Part shown: piece after piece, positions 49,702 to 63,742 of the stretch
Layout: each line of letters opens with the position of its first letter
Position numbering within the stretch: the stretch's first letter is position 1
DNA from: Clavulina sp. PMI_390
Taxonomy: Eukaryota; Basidiomycota; Agaricomycetes; Cantharellales; Hydnaceae
Length of the DNA stretch: 64,000 nt
Direction of reading: 5' to 3'
Assembly (NCBI GenBank): GCA_015039315.1
Contig: WIDE01000002.1
Location: forward strand, 1,084,515 to 1,148,514
The notes under the pieces: model-generated
What the model was told of the DNA's origin: nothing
Databases searched by the model: none
What the model saw: the letters and a program-made list of their open reading frames with translations, nothing else
Position numbers and translations under genes: made by a program

Positions 49702-52700
49702 ATGCACCCAGCCGCCCTTCGTGTTGCCCGCCTCTCCACGCGTTTTAGACGGCTAAACTCATCTGTAGCCACACCAACTGCTGCTTCGGCCCCTAAGACT
49801 CGGAAAAGAACTAAGAAAAATTATGAGGAATTGCCCACCACCTTCATTCGCGAGGATGGGACACCTGCCGCGGCACTGGAGCCTATAGTTGACTACCATG
49901 TTGCACCAAAAGTTAGGCGAAGTAAGTTGTATATAATATCATAGGAATCATAAATGTCCTTATGAATAAATTACCTCTCAGAGCGACCGAGTAAAGCGTC
50001 GACAAAAGCCGAGCGCGAGACGCTCGATGGGTCGGCTGCATCCTCGACCCCGCAAGTAGATATAAATGGTCTGTCATACTCTTATGAGTCTATCCGGATT
50101 TTCTGTTGTTCCCTCAGCTCATACCGTCCTTTGCTCCAATCGCTACAGATGAACCGTTACTAACGAAACCAGCGTCAGTTCTCGCTATCCAAATTCAGGA
50201 GAATCGCCGCCAATTCCCTGAAAGCATACTATTAACCCGTGTGGGCCAATTCTACGAAGTACGCCCTGTCTCCCCTCAATGTGTACTTCCAACGATCTAA
50301 CTTGTTGCGTTCCAGTCATACTTTGAGCAGGCACCTGAGGTTGCCCAGCTACTTAATATCAAGCTCACCTCTCGACCATGGGGTGGTGGGGGCCGTCGTG
50401 TCCACATGTGCGGTTTTCCGTTGATGCATCTCGATCGTCATTTGAAGACACTCGTGCAGTCAGCCAACCGTTTTGTTGCATTATGCGAAGAGTTCCCACC
50501 TGCCGCCCCCGGCCAAGAGTTTGTTCGTCGAGTTGTGCGGGTCGTAACTCCCGGAACCCTCATTGACGAGTCGTTCGTCAATGCGTATGAGAACAACTAT
50601 CTGCTGTCAATTACTCGCCTCGAAGGGACCGATGCGAGTGAGGCCCCTCGCTTTGGCCTTGCGTGGATTGACGTCTCCACAGGAGAATTCTATTCCCAGA
50701 ATACGAGTACTGAAAGCCTTCGCGACGATATCGCAAGAATTGCCCCTCGTGAGGTAGTTTTGTTCAAGGACCCTACTTCAAGACAAGCGCATCAAGATAT
50801 CACGCGGGCATTGAGCGACGAAACCAACGTCACTACGACTCTCATCAGCCATGACGAACTATCTACAACACTCCACCCTACTTCATCCACCCTCGAGGCT
50901 CCTTCCGATGCTATTGACGACCCTCAAGACATTAGTGCTCCCCTAACCTATACCCCCGAGGAAATCCAAGCCATTGATCTACTGAACAAAGTACTCAAAA
51001 CACGTTTACTGGAACACATGCCTTCTCTTCCTTCTCCCCTCCGGCAGAACGTCTCTGCTCGAATGCAGATAGACTCTCATACGATCCATGCGCTAGAGAT
51101 CAAGGAAGCGATGCGCGAGGGTGGAACCAAGGGAAGTCTCCTGAGCACGATCAAGCGTACCACAACCAACAGTGGCACTCGTCTGCTCTCTCGATGGCTA
51201 TGCTCCCCATCCACATCCCTCGACGAGATACACGCCCGCCAAGCTGTGGTAGCGGCACTGCATTCACGCATCGACCTCCGCGCGGACCTCATCGTCCTAT
51301 TGAAGGAGTCTCAGGACGTCTCACGCATAGTCCAACGCTTCATGACGCTGAAAGGTGATGCGGAAGACCTGATGTCGATTCGGGATGCGATCACCGTCTG
51401 GACGCGCATCCAAGAACGCATCATGCAGGAAGCACAGCAGACTCCATCGTCATCTAATCCACCAGCGAACGAGGACTGGAAGGTGCTTGAAACCCTTGTA
51501 GGAAGATTGAAGGGTATGAGAGCTCTCGCCCAGAGGATCGACGATGCAATCGATGAGGATGCCCTGAGGAGGCTTCGTGTGGTCAATACGGTGTCTGACC
51601 CTTTCGGTGCAATTAAGCCGAGAGGCGAGGTAGACGAACCTGACGAGCAAGGGAAAGCAGACAGAGACAAGAGGCAGCCTGTTTTCGTGATTCGTCCTCA
51701 GTATGTGCATCCAGATACCACCGCCGACCCTTACTCGTGGGCCTGACAATACAATGCCTCCAGATTCTCTCAACAGCTAGCGCAGCATCATGATTTGTTG
51801 GAGAAATCTGCGAAGGAACGCTCAACGCTTGAAGTGGCTCTCCAACAACGATTCAGTACGCTTGATCTTCCTAGATGAGCTTCTTCCCCCAACTGACGTG
51901 TTTTGTGCCAGATGCACCCTCCTTGACTCTTCGGCATTCAGCCCAACATGGATTTCACGTCCACGTTGGGAAAATCAAGCGAGATGATGCTGTCATTTCC
52001 CAATCTGGCGAAGTCATTTCACTTGCCAAGACCAAATCAACACATGTTTATCTCCACAAGGTATTTGCTACCTACTTCATCATACTTGATACCGTGCGCT
52101 AACCATACGTATAACAGGATTGGCTGTCACTAGGGAAGCGGATAGTTGCAATTGAAGGGAACATCCAGAGGGAGGAACGAATCTCATTTGAGGTCCTACG
52201 TTCAGAAGTACGTTCCTTGTCACAACATCGCACTCTATGTATGATCTTTCGAACGCGTGCCTCTTCCAGGTCCTCGCGCAGTCCATTCAGCTCCGAGCCA
52301 ACGCTCGTGTCATCGATGAACTTGACGTTGCCCTTGGCTTTGCATCCCTTGCGGCAGAGATGGGCTTCACTCGGCCTACCCTGAACCAGCGGTACGATGC
52401 ATTGCCGTAGCATTTGGGAACTCGTCGAAACTGATATCTTCCATCTCTTACAGCACCGACTACTGTGTTGTCAATGGCCGTCACCCAACGGTCGAGCTGG
52501 GGCTCTTATCTGCTGGCCGTAACTTTATACCCAACACCGTTATTATGGATCAATCACGCCGTCTCCACCTCATCACTGGCCCAAATATGTCTGGAAAATC
52601 CAGTTTGCTGAGGCAGACAGCGCTGATATCGATCCTAGCTCAGGTGGGCTCGTTTGTGCCTGCCGATGATGCAGAACTTGGATTGGTCGACAAGGTCTTC

Positions 52701-53289
52701 TCTCGCATTGGGGCAAAGGACGATCTGTTCCGAGATCGTAGCACGTTTATGGTCGAGATGTTGGAGACTGCTGAGATTCTTCGACGCGCGACGCCAAGGA
52801 GCCTGGTGATCATGGATGAAGTGGGCCGAGGGACGACGATGAAGGATGGAATGGCAATAGCCTTTGCCACTCTCCATCACCTCTATGGGGTTAATCAAAG
52901 CCGAGCTCTCTTTGCGACTCATTTCCATGAATTGGCAGACATGCTTGGATATGACGAGGGCTCGAGAGCGAGCTTGACCTACCCTGGGGTCGGTTTCTTC
53001 TGTACAAATGTCGATGAACTAGAGGTGGGTGCTTTTGTCAAAATCGCTAATCCGAACCCAAGCTCACGCATTAATGTAGGATGGCAGCTTTACGTATTCA
53101 CACCATCTAGAGCCTGGCGTAAACCGCAATAGTCATGGCCTCAAGGTGGCTCACATAGCAGGGATGCCTCCGAGCGTGCTGGACGTGGCGTCCAAGGCAC
53201 TAGAGTGGATGCACGATCGCGGAGGAGAGTTTGTCGCCGATCGTGATGCGCTTCACAAGTTAGGGGCCCAATTGAGTGTCCAGACATAG
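49702..53289 (+). CDS. MSH1: Mitochondrial DNA mismatch repair protein MSH1 (MutS homologue)
   Basis: The ATG at 49702 opens an arginine-rich, acid-free leader (MHPAALRVARLSTRFRRLNS) typical of mitochondrial presequences. The MutS mismatch-recognition domain follows (LLTRVGQFYE; the G-x-F-Y-E block), spliced to SYFEQAPEVAQLLNI. The connector and lever domains come next, and then the ATPase with Walker A GPNMSGKSS, Walker B VIMDEVGRGT, and ATHFHEL. The C-terminus reaches a stop at 53287-53289. The product is about 950 residues in multiple exons. MSH1 binds mispaired or damaged mitochondrial DNA and maintains its integrity. All expected domains are present. Confidence 0.93.
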
Positions 53290-53564
53290 AGCTTTGGCAC
53301 GCTCAAAATTCGATGACGGTGGTACCTGGCCATGATCCGCTTGTCTGACGTGGGTTGTCGATGGCTATTGTGGTCATCACATGTTCGAGCCCTCGACCAT
53401 TGCGAAAAAGTAACCTTATCCTAAAGCATGCCTCTTCACTTTCTGTATCGTATATCTAGTGCTGCAGAGTAATAAAAGTGCAATATTTGTCGAGCAATGC
53501 TCTCGCTGTGGCTTGTGCGGGCGAATGTGTTCAAGTGTGACATCAGTGTGAGTGTGGTGACGCT

Positions 53565-55694
53565 ATGCCATTGTTTTCTCGCAAACCATCTTCTTCAAGC
53601 TCCAATAGCACCTCGAGCGAGTCCGGCGACGGAAAGATGTCTTCTCTCTTCAGCAAACTAGGAGGTTCTCCTAAAGCACCGAAGAGTCCTCCCAATGGAA
53701 CCGACGATCAACAGACTTTAGATGGTGCCAAGGACTCCGAGACCGAGGTTCTGTAAGTGATTCACTATACCTTTGAGAATCGCGGTCCAATGTCTTCTGC
53801 ATTGTCTCCAAAACCATCTCGTCCTTATATCTACGAGTTTGTAAATTTGTGTGCTGACCCCTATTCGTATTTCCGTTGTTAGCGATGAGTCTGAGGGGTC
53901 TATCATCATGTCGCTCATCTCGCAATTGAGGTGAGTCTCCGTAAAGGTGCAATTGGGACGAGGGATCCCTTACAATGATTCTACAATACTCATAGGATCG
54001 GCATGGATCTATCCAAGGTCAACACCACTCACTATGGTCAAAGCTGTGCGGCACGGTGGATCGGTGGCTAACATTCCGGATTGCTACAGGTCACCTTTCC
54101 TACCTTTGTTCTTGAGCCCAGAAGTATGCTTGAGAGGATAACAGACTTCATGAGCCATCCCGATCTTATCTTTGGGTGCGTGTTCGCCCTTTTGTGGCCG
54201 GGCCTGGTTCGGCATTTGACCCTGCAATTCAATTGTGTTGATCAGTGCCGAAAACGAGCAAGAGGCTGAGACACGATTTCTCAAAGTACTTCGGTACTAT
54301 ATGTCTGGGTGGCACAACAAGCCGAGAGGAGTCAAGAAACCGTGAGTACAATTGCGATCACCATGCCCATCCGCAGCCAAGGCCACTGACTAGGAGCCGA
54401 TTCATATAATCCATGTCCTTCCCTGCCGATAATTTGCCCCTTTCAGATACAATCCTGTGCTTGGCGAGTTCTTTAGGTGTCGTTTCGAATATAAAGATGG
54501 TTCAAGCGGCTTCTACGTTGCTGAGCAAGGTCAGGAGCGTAGCTGCAAATCTATTGGGGATGATATTCTGACATGCATGCTTTAACCTCAGTATCCCACC
54601 ACCCCCCAATATCCGCCTACTATTACATATCCCCCGCCAATAAGGTCATGATCGCTGGTGAATTCAGGCCGAAATCCAAATTCCTCGGCAATAGCGTTGC
54701 GACCATCATGGAGGGTGAAAGCAGGGTGTACTTGATGGGGAAGGAGGAAGATGGGGGTGAGTCCCATCCTGGCATATTCGTGAATGTCGTTATTATTCAG
54801 GCTCACTATATTCATCTTTCTTGATAGTATACCGTATCACGATGCCGAATATGTATGCGCGAGGTTCGTTGCTTTTCTCCGATCTTGTCTCAACGTTAGA
54901 AAGTAATCCATGTTTGGTTCATCAGGCATCCTCTTTGGGAAGATGGTACTCGAACTAGGGGAGACCAGCGCAATTACGAATCCGGCGACTGAGATGTCTT
55001 GTGAAGTACAATTCAAAACCAAGGTTCGAGGGTCCCTTTTGGGCATGATTTGAGTCTCTCGGACAAATATAGATATGGAAACTGATAACTTCTTCAGGGA
55101 ATGTTCTCCGGGACGTACAATGCTATCGCGGGGAAGGTGAAGAAGGGCAGCTCTGATGTCGGGGAGCTTAGCGGCACATGGAATGAGAGTATGTCATATA
55201 AGAGCAAAGTGAGTTTTCATGTTTTCTGCTTGTCTTCGTCTTCTCCAATATATTGTTATCATATGCTTGGCAGGCCACCCATGAGTCAGAAATCCTCTTC
55301 GACGTATCCACGGACGGCAAGAACATGCCCAAGAAGCTCGTCTCTCCCGAATCCGAGCAGGAGCCCAATGAGTCTCGGAGGCTATGGTCCAAGCTGACCA
55401 ACGCGATCCGGAACAAAAACATGGATGCCGCAACGGAGTCTAAAGCGGAGGTCGAGGATGCCCAGCGTGAGGATGCCAAGAAGAGGGAAGAATCGGGTCA
55501 AAAGCACGTCCCACGGTTCTTCGAGCTGCGCGACGGACTGTGGCATGCCACGATTGAGTAAGTTCGGCTGATCATATCGGGTGCCGCTCCTCTAAACTCA
55601 CGCGATTGCGATGTCCAGGCTCCCACAGGGTACGGAAGAGCAGATCACCGCTGTTCAGACTTGGATTTGGCCTGAAGGCAGCGCCCGCCCTTGA
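53565..55694 (+). CDS. Oxysterol-binding protein, short ORP type (Osh4/Kes1-like)
   Basis: About 430 residues are encoded in several exons. A Ser/Pro-rich N-terminus (SSLFSKLGGSPKAPKSPP) is followed by a lid-like segment (SIIMSLISQLRIGMDLSKV). The ORD core follows with TFPTFVLEPRSMLERI, GVKKPYNPVLGEFFRC, the family signature EQVSHHPPISAYY, and the C-terminal LPQGTEEQITAVQTWIWPEG. No PH domain or ankyrin repeats are present, which fits the short Osh4/Kes1 type. Such proteins exchange sterol for PI4P between membranes at the Golgi, ER and plasma membrane. The K-K-P-Y-N-P and HH residues that bind PI4P are kept. It is plus-strand, about 275 bases downstream of MSH1. Confidence 0.92.
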
Positions 55695-56318
55695 GTGCGA
55701 GCGCGAGCTGTCCCCTCATCTTGCTAGACGTTCTTGTGCTAGTCTTTATCATACCATGCTTACACTTTAGGCTGGGGACCTGCCTCTCCTTGACACGCCT
55801 GCTGCCTAACTGGATTTTTCCGTTTACTCTTCCTCGTTTTACGATCACCCAAACTCAAGTACAACCCGTTTATCAGTATGATTTAATAATGACCTGTGTA
55901 TGGGACCAAACGATTTTTTTTGCATCTGACTAGAGGCTCAGGGATTCACCTGCTAGAACAATCTTAAGCCTCAGTGGTAGTCCGTCTTGTTACCAGCTTC
56001 CTCGTTATTTGCTGTGGACCAGGCAGTAAACTATCTCGCGCGGATGGATCAAAACTGACTGCATTATAGTAGCAACTCGGAGCCTCGTAAAGGGGGTATC
56101 GTTAATGGGAGATGAATAGGATACTCGAATGGTTCGACAACACGGCATTCGGCATCAATGTAGTAGTGTGTGCAAACAATGAGATGGTATGCGGAGAGAT
56201 AAGGTGAAGATGAAGCACGAAAAGAAATGGTGCACAAAAATAGTAGTTGAATGAATGACTAGTGTGTTGGGACAGACGAATCAACAATGATAAAAACCAA
56301 GATTAATATTTCTGTTGT
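55695..56318. other. Convergent 3' intergenic region
   Basis: The oxysterol-binding protein (+) and the large Upa2-like gene (-) end towards this 624-base AT-rich gap. Short frames are present but none has a recognisable domain. Confidence 0.5.
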
Positions 56319-59300
56319 CTATGACCACCAACCATCTGACCCTTGGGTGGGTGCGAGAGATATTGTGCTTCCTGTCGGCGATGCGGCAGGGAGTTTGAAC
56401 GATTTGCGAGGTATAGGAGTCGGCTTGGCTGAGGCAGGCCGTGGGGTAGCAGGCACGCGAGATGGCACGGATGGGTGACTCGAAATGGCTCCAAACCAGC
56501 CTTGGCTGTAGGATCCGTTCCCATTCACAGCTGATCTCGGCGGGGCATGCATCGAATCCCAGGTGCCTTCGTCATTGTCCGAGTTGCCACCGTCCTTCTC
56601 GGTCTTCGTATCATCATCGTCGTTGTCTGGTGAGATCGAATGACGGAGTTTCGATGAAACACTGGGTGAACGGCTGTGAGCACGAGCGGAGCGAGGGGTG
56701 GGGTATGATCTGGCAGCAGCGGTTGCTGCAGCTGCCTCTGACTTGGCCTTCTCCAGCTCTGCTTTCAGAGCTTGAAGCTGTGAGTCGAGGGAAGAGACCC
56801 GATTCTTGAGTTGAGATTCGCGTTCCTGTGACACCAGATGAGTAATGGTTACAATGAATATAATAATGGGAGGACATACCGCGCTATCGCGTTCGCTTTC
56901 CTCCATCTGACCTAACCGGGTCTTCAGGTTCTCAGTCTCCTCAGCAGATGCGTTGCGAGTTTCCTCAAGTGACTTGACAGATTGGACAGACGCGTCAAGC
57001 TCTTGCTTCGTCTCGTTCAGCTTCTTCTCCCATTCAGCTGCACGCTGTTGGGCACTGAGAATAGTCGCCTTCGAGGTGGTCGCAGCCTTCTGGAGCTGAG
57101 TGATCTTCTTCTCCTGTTCGCTAGACTGTTTCTGAACCGTAGAGAGCTCGCCCTCCAACACGTTTGTGCGGTCACGGAATTTCGCCAGATCATCGGCATC
57201 TGTGTTGGCCTTGCCTTGGAGAAGAGTCATCATGAGAGCGACTTGCTCTGCAGTCTTCTGCATTGCAACCCAGTGCTCCTGTTGAGCGGCGAACTGGTCG
57301 CGTTGGGCGACGAGATCTTGTTTCGCTTGCTCGGCAGCGGCTAAATCCTTCTGGGAAGTTTGCAGCTGAGTCTGCACGTCCGCGAGCTGTACACAAATTA
57401 TGAGTAATGATCCTGCTACACACATACAGAAGAAACCATACCTTGGACTGGAGGTCTTTCGAATCACCCTGAAGAGTGTGTTTGTCGCTCTGGAGCGACT
57501 CGATCTGTTGGTCTTTCACCAGCAAGCTCGCTTCAAGCGCCTGCTGCTTCGACTCAGCCTCAACGCGGCTCTTCTCCATCCCGGCGACACGATCATCCGC
57601 ATGGGCAACGAGGTCGTCTTGTGCGGATACGCGCGCAAGCAGACGGGCTACCTCAGCCTGGCGAGCTTCAGCCTCGGCTTCTAGCTGAGCTAGGCGCTTA
57701 GTGAGGACGTCCTTCTCTGCGGTGAGCTCAATGACGGAAGCCTTGCTCTGCGCTAACTCCATCTGAACACTGACGTGAGCCTCCATCACACGTTGCAAGT
57801 CTTGCATCTCGTGGAGGTCGCGGGCCTTTGACTTCAACTCGTCACGAGCCTCTGCAAGCGCAACGCTGGCGGTCGAAAGCGATTCTGGAAGCGAGGAAAG
57901 CTTCGTCGAGAGCTCCGACTGCTCAGATTGCAAGCTCGTATGGTTGGCGAGAATGTCGTTGATACGAGCGGACACAGCGTCTTGTACTGCAGCAAGCTTC
58001 TCGGAGTGCTCGAGTGAGGGAGTAAGGGAGGTTGAGATGCGCTTCGCGAGCTCCTCCAAGTGATCGCTCAGATTATCACGGTTCGCTAGGCGGGCATCGA
58101 GACGCTCCACAACGAGGTCCGAGACGGCTTCCTTGATGGTATGCACATCAATACCAGAGGTCGCCATCTGCAGCTCAGAGGACAGTCGGTTCGATATCGC
58201 CTGGATATCAAACGGAGATGGCTGGAGAGCCGCGATCTGGGGCCTAAGCTGGTCTGCGATCAGGCCTGCTGTCTCATGCTTATCAGAGGTGAGGTTGATA
58301 AGTTGTGAAATATGAGGCTTGACAGCTTCTGCGAGATGCATTGTGATAGTATCAACATCAAATGGCTCAGGGCGGAGCTGATGCAGCTGAGGAAGGAGGA
58401 CATGCATGAGCTCTTGGAGCAGTTTCTGGCGCTCTTCAGCAGGCCGACGACGAGCAGCATCTTCGATGGCATCGAAATGCGAGAGGATCGACTTCGTGGA
58501 GCTGTGGAAATGTGCGACCATTTCCTTGTGAGTGTTGTCGATGAGGTTGAAGACAGAGTGGGGGCTGGCCTGGTGCTCGAGAGCCTGCGCAAGCTCGGCG
58601 ATGTCTCGCTGAAGGGCGGAGCGAAGATCGTGATGACCATTCTCAATTATGCTGTTAAGGTGCTCGTAGTCAATCTCACCCTTGGCGTCCGTAAGAGAGT
58701 CGTTGCCAGAGATAAGGTTATGATGGGCAGTCAGCTGTGTCTGAATGTGACCACTGAGAACGGGCAGGAAGTCCATCAGAGCATCGCGAACATCTGCCGG
58801 GGTGAGGTCGTCAGGACGGTTCAGCAGATCCTTTCGAAGCGAGTCAAACTTGTCGTCCAGAAGGTCAAGCAGGCCTTCATCAAGAGGAAGCTCAGCAGCG
58901 GGTTTGACCCACTGATCACCTTCTGAATTGGTAGAAAGACTCGAAATAGGTCGAGCACGTTGAACGCTTGCTTGGCGGCCGAACGGCAAACCCAGTTGAT
59001 TGGCCTCAGGAGATTGGGTGAAGACGTCGTCAACAACGCTGCCAAATGGACTTCCAGCCTGCCGAGGCTGCAGAGGAGCAGTCTTGTTTCCGCGGCTGCT
59101 GCGAAGCGCAATCGAAGGCACATTGAAGTCGTCCAGAGAGGCGTTCCTGCTGTGAACCTCAGCAAACAGGTTCTCGCGCGCACTCAACCTTGAGCGCACA
59201 GCAGGACGAACAGAGGTTTCAGAGTCGGCAGAAGCAAGAGCATGGAAGACGGATGCAGGAACAGTCTTCTTCCTGGCAGCTGCCGAGAGCTGGAAGTCAG

Positions 59301-62300
59301 GGATAGGAGGACGTCTTCCCTTTTGCGCGCTCTCGGGCGAGAGCGAGGCCAGGCGGGAGACAAGGCCTTCATGCTCTGCATCTTCGTCCGAGTCATCCTC
59401 TTCTCCGTTCATCTCATCACCTGAACGTTTGCTTCGTAGAGAAGCGGGCACAGTCGCTGGCGCAGAAGATGAGGTAGGCAGAGCCAGCTGCGCGAGGACA
59501 GCAGGCGCGGCGGCAACACCCATCGTGAAGGGCTTGGCATCCGGGTTCAAGACTGACTTGCGCCTCATCATCGGGATGCGCTCTTCTTCTTCTTCCTCAA
59601 TCTTAGCTGGCTCAGCGTTGGACGACCATTCTGGAGGGAAGTCGAACAGTGGAGCACTGTCGCCATCGTCCTTCTCGGATACACCTTCACCGCCGAGGTC
59701 AAGGCTTGACAACTTGCGTTGACGCTTCTCGCGGCCTTGTTGTGCGCGCGTGGGTGGAGAGTTGCCTGCGACGGAGGCATTGAGCTGTGGGTGAGGCGAG
59801 TGTGCTGCCACGGCAACAGGCTGGGGGAACGGCATGGTGGGCAAGCCAGGTGGGGGACGGAAGTTGAAGGCAGAGCTGGAGAGGAACGAGGGCTTGAACT
59901 CAGCCGCGCCAGCGTTCAGCTTCGAACTCATGGAGCCTTGACGCGAGTGCGAAGGTCGCAACGAAGAGGGTGTAGCAGATCGCGGGGAATTCGACGCATT
60001 GGAGTCTGGGCGCTGAACAACGGGATTGAACGCTGAGGCGCCAGCACCGAAAACGAATGGCTTCGCAAGCGGATTCAAACGCTCGCGGCCGCTCAAGCTC
60101 GTCGAACGACTGTGTCCGCCTAGCATTGCCAGTTGATGGGGGACAGGTGAAGCCGTCTGAGATGGAGGAAGTGGTAGTGGTCTAAAGTGACCAGTGCTAC
60201 CGCTCGCCGCAGGCGATGCACTCATGGGATGGCCAGGCGAGAAAACCGCGGATGGTCCTTCCATAGAGTAGTAGTTGCTCGGGCCCTCATCTTGCTCTTC
60301 CTCGCTAGGATTCGAGATGATATCGTCGTGATGGTGCGTGCCTGGCGGATTGCCAAAGGCACTACCGAGCGATGCGGAATGAGCAGGGTGATGAAGGCCT
60401 GCAGCTCGCGCTTTCCGTAGACGACGATCCTCACGTGCACGTTCCTCGTCAGAGGGATTCGACCATTCACCTTCGCTCTGTATTATGGTACCATAAAGTC
60501 AGTCTCGAGTATACCATTGGAATATCATAACTTGGAAAAGAGAGTAAAAAAACGCACCTCGTTGTCAGAATGAGCATCTCCATACCCTACCCCCACCTCA
60601 TTCTCCGAGTTTGTCATGATATCTCCGTCGTTGATATCATGACCACCCAGAACACTCGGATTCGTCCAGTCTTCAGTCGCGCTGATTCCGCTAAGTGGGC
60701 CCCCAGCAAGGCTGTTGGTGCCCACTTGCGTATGAGTCGCGCTCCTTCGACCGTCCGAATCTACACTGACACCACCGCCCATCCCAAGTGCACTCTCAGA
60801 GACACTCGGACGCGGCCACACGTAGCCCAGATCGCCATGCAGCACTCCATCGCCAGTGGAAGAACGCACGTACGTGGGGTGCGCAGGCATCGAGATTGCT
60901 GAGGGCGGGATGTTCTCCTTCTCGTCTCCACCTGCGTAGTCGTCCGTGAAGACCGACATTTCACGCTCACGCCGCGCGTAGTTCTCATCGGCGAGCTCGC
61001 TGCCGAGGAGCTCGAGCTGCAGACCGTCTTGCGGGAGCTCGAGCTCGGGAGGAGCCTCCTGCACCAACTCTTCCTCTTCTTCTGCTGCGTCAACGCCACC
61101 ATTCTGGAGCAGGTGAAACACAGGAGCTGTAACGCCATTCGGGCTGCTGAACTCTGCATTCTGCGGACTTGCGCCGGCCGAGGCAGAAGCAGCTCCTCTG
61201 AGATCATCAATGCGCATCATGCTCTGCACGCTAGCAGTGCTCAGACCAGGCTGATGGCGCTGCTTCGGCGGGGGCTGATTCAGCGCAGCGCTCAGCGCGC
61301 GCGAGACCTGTCGACTGTGCGACGGCGTGATGAACGCGCCTTCAGTACGCACATCGTCCTCGTCCATCTCAACCTCCTGCCCTTCATCATCATTGCCACC
61401 ATTGAACCGGTACTCGTCGTAGTCGCCCAAGTTGGCTGCGGTACTTTGCCCCAGCACGCGGTTCGAGGACGCCCCAGAGACCCCATTAGGGAAGGTGAAC
61501 CCAAAAGCGGTATCAGGTACCTGTCCGAATGCAGGCTCCATCTCATCATCCTGGTCCAGACCAAACCCAACGGCAAAGTTGGGTTTATCATCCTTGGCAG
61601 TAACGATGGCATCTTCGGCATCCGCCTCAGCTTCAGCTCGGGCCTCGGCAGCGGCAGTAACGCCCTCAAAGTGGCTCGCACGTATGGGGGTCGTAGCCTG
61701 CGGTGCAAACAGCGGAAGGTTTGGCACTTCCTCTTCCTCATCTTCCTCTTCATTCTCCGCTTTTCCTTTGCCTTCTTCCTCCTCCTCATACTCATCCTCG
61801 GTCTCTGAGACAGATCGTAATGACGATGGTGGCAGAGGCGAGCGATGATTATGAAATAGCGGCACGAACGGCGCTGCGTCGGGGCTGATGCTTCCTACGT
61901 CGCTGGTGGTCCCACCAAATGGCGAAAGGCGCGGCAGAGAAGCTGTATGCTGTCCTGGAGGGCTCATGAATTGTGGTGGCGGTTGATGAGGATTGGTTCC
62001 GAAGTATGGGCCCATGCCACCAGGGCCGGGAGCGAGCGACATGGTCTGCATGTGCCGCGGACGCGCAAACGGCGAGCCACCCACACTAGAAGGCTGCGAG
62101 AGGTCTCCATTCTGGCCTCCTCCACCCACAGCACTCAGCGACGGCGAACCAGTAAGTGGCGAGCCGAGCTGAGATGGTGATTGAAGCTGGAGCTTGTTGA
62201 GCTTGAATTGGAGAAGCGCGGGGTCGGCCGGCGATGAGATCTGGTCGAGTGCGACGCGTAAAACAGAAAACAAAAGCGACATGATGGACGTGGAGGAATA

Positions 62301-63742
62301 GTAAGAGTTGGGGTCATAGAATAAGGATACCGTGGCGAAGAAGGAGAGCAGGAAGTGTTGAAGAGGCAGCATGGCAGGCATGCAGGCAGGCGAGGCAGGG
62401 CGGGGGGCGGGCAGAATAGCAGGGGAGGGGAGGTGTGGGGAGTGATGACAAGTGATGGCAGGTGGAGGGAGGAGGGAGGAAAGGGAGCGGCGCGTGGAAA
62501 AAAACACGTGTACAGCATGAGGTGAGTGAATGCATCCAGGACCTCTCAGGGTGATGCAATCCAAGGAAAACGTACCGAAGCAGCACGCCCGTGGGCGTGG
62601 CCCATCATGAACGGGATGGTAGGCATGGAGGGCTCGACAACGCCTAGTTTTGCGAGTTTCTCCTCGATGATGGCAGCCTTGTAGATTTGCCACGACTCCT
62701 GCGACGCGTTGAAAAAGAAAAGAAAAGCAAGGCATGAGGCGGTGATAAGAGGGAAAAATGTGATAAGAGCGCGCGCGCGCGAGGGACTTACCTTCTTGGG
62801 GAGGGAGACGTCGATGTTGGGGGGCAGAGGCTGTTTGGCCAGACCAATGTGATCGGGATGCGCCTCACCTGTGGAAATGTCTAACCCTTCAGGGACGGAA
62901 GTTGGTGGGGAAAGGGAGGAAGTGGGAACAGGATGGCGTGCCCAGGAAGGCTGGACAAAGTCTGCTTCGGCAACGTTGGATGGACGTGATTCGACAGGCA
63001 GCTTGACGGAGCACTTCTTCATTTTGCCCTTGGGAGCCTCACTCAATGGTATCGGAGCCGGCGTTGATGATGATGAGCCAGCAGCAGCAGCGGCGGCAGC
63101 AGCAGCAGAAAAAGTGGCGGCAGTGGCAGTAGGCATGTCGCCAGTAGTAGTATTATTAAGAGGGAAAGAAGAAGACGAGGAAGCGACAATGGGCGTGGAG
63201 GGTTCACGAGGTTTTGGGCCGCCGAGGACGGCTTTTGGAGGGCCACCCAGACTGATGGATTGTGAGCGCCGCGGATGGAGTCCGGGACGATTGAGAAGAG
63301 GATTTGGGAGGCCATGAGGCAACGCATTTGGGGGCGCTCCGAAGGGGAAGGCAGGCGAATTGAACTGCATTTGACCGACGCCGGGGGTGGAGGGGAGCGG
63401 GATGGCAGCTGGGTTAATTAGGCCCATTGGAGGCATAGAGAGGCTTTGCCGCGGTCTATGCATGGACGGATGAATATTAGGCGGGAACTGGAACATGGTG
63501 GCGGTGGGAGGGCCATTGAGCATCGGGTTTGGCGTCATTGGGCCTGGGGTGGGCATGCCCAGTGCGGCGGGGTGGAACGCGGTGGCAGCTGGCGACTGAG
63601 CCATATACAGAGTCTGCCCGTCCATGGGGACTGGCGTTCTCTGGTCCTGCGACATCATTGGGCTCGGTGAGGGAGAAATCTGGAGCCGCGAGAGATTTCT
63701 ATGAGGCAAAGGCCGGGTGGGGGGCACGGTGGTGGATGCCAT
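56319..63742 (-). CDS. Very large PAM2-motif, coiled-coil protein with C-terminal GWW (Upa2-like)
   Basis: Six or so exons from 63742 down to 56319 encode about 2,300 residues. The first 1,000 residues are disordered (Pro/Ser/Ala-rich, polyalanine, acidic EDEYEEEEE tracts). Three PAM2-type motifs are visible: RLNPLAKPFVFG (about 60046-60085), KLNAGAAEFKPSF (about 59887-59926, the canonical form) and VLNPDAKPFTMG (about 59522-59556). A long predicted coiled coil follows (from about 58000 down to 56750). The chain ends GSDGWWS. Several PAM2 motifs, a central coiled coil, more than 2,000 residues and a terminal GWW are what I know of Ustilago maydis Upa2, which binds Pab1 through PAM2 and scaffolds endosomal mRNA transport. 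This is inference from motif architecture, not a sequence search. Confidence 0.72.

Noticed and set aside
62769..62782. GC dinucleotide run in the first intron of the Upa2-like gene
   Set aside because: A short simple repeat inside an intron; no function is indicated.
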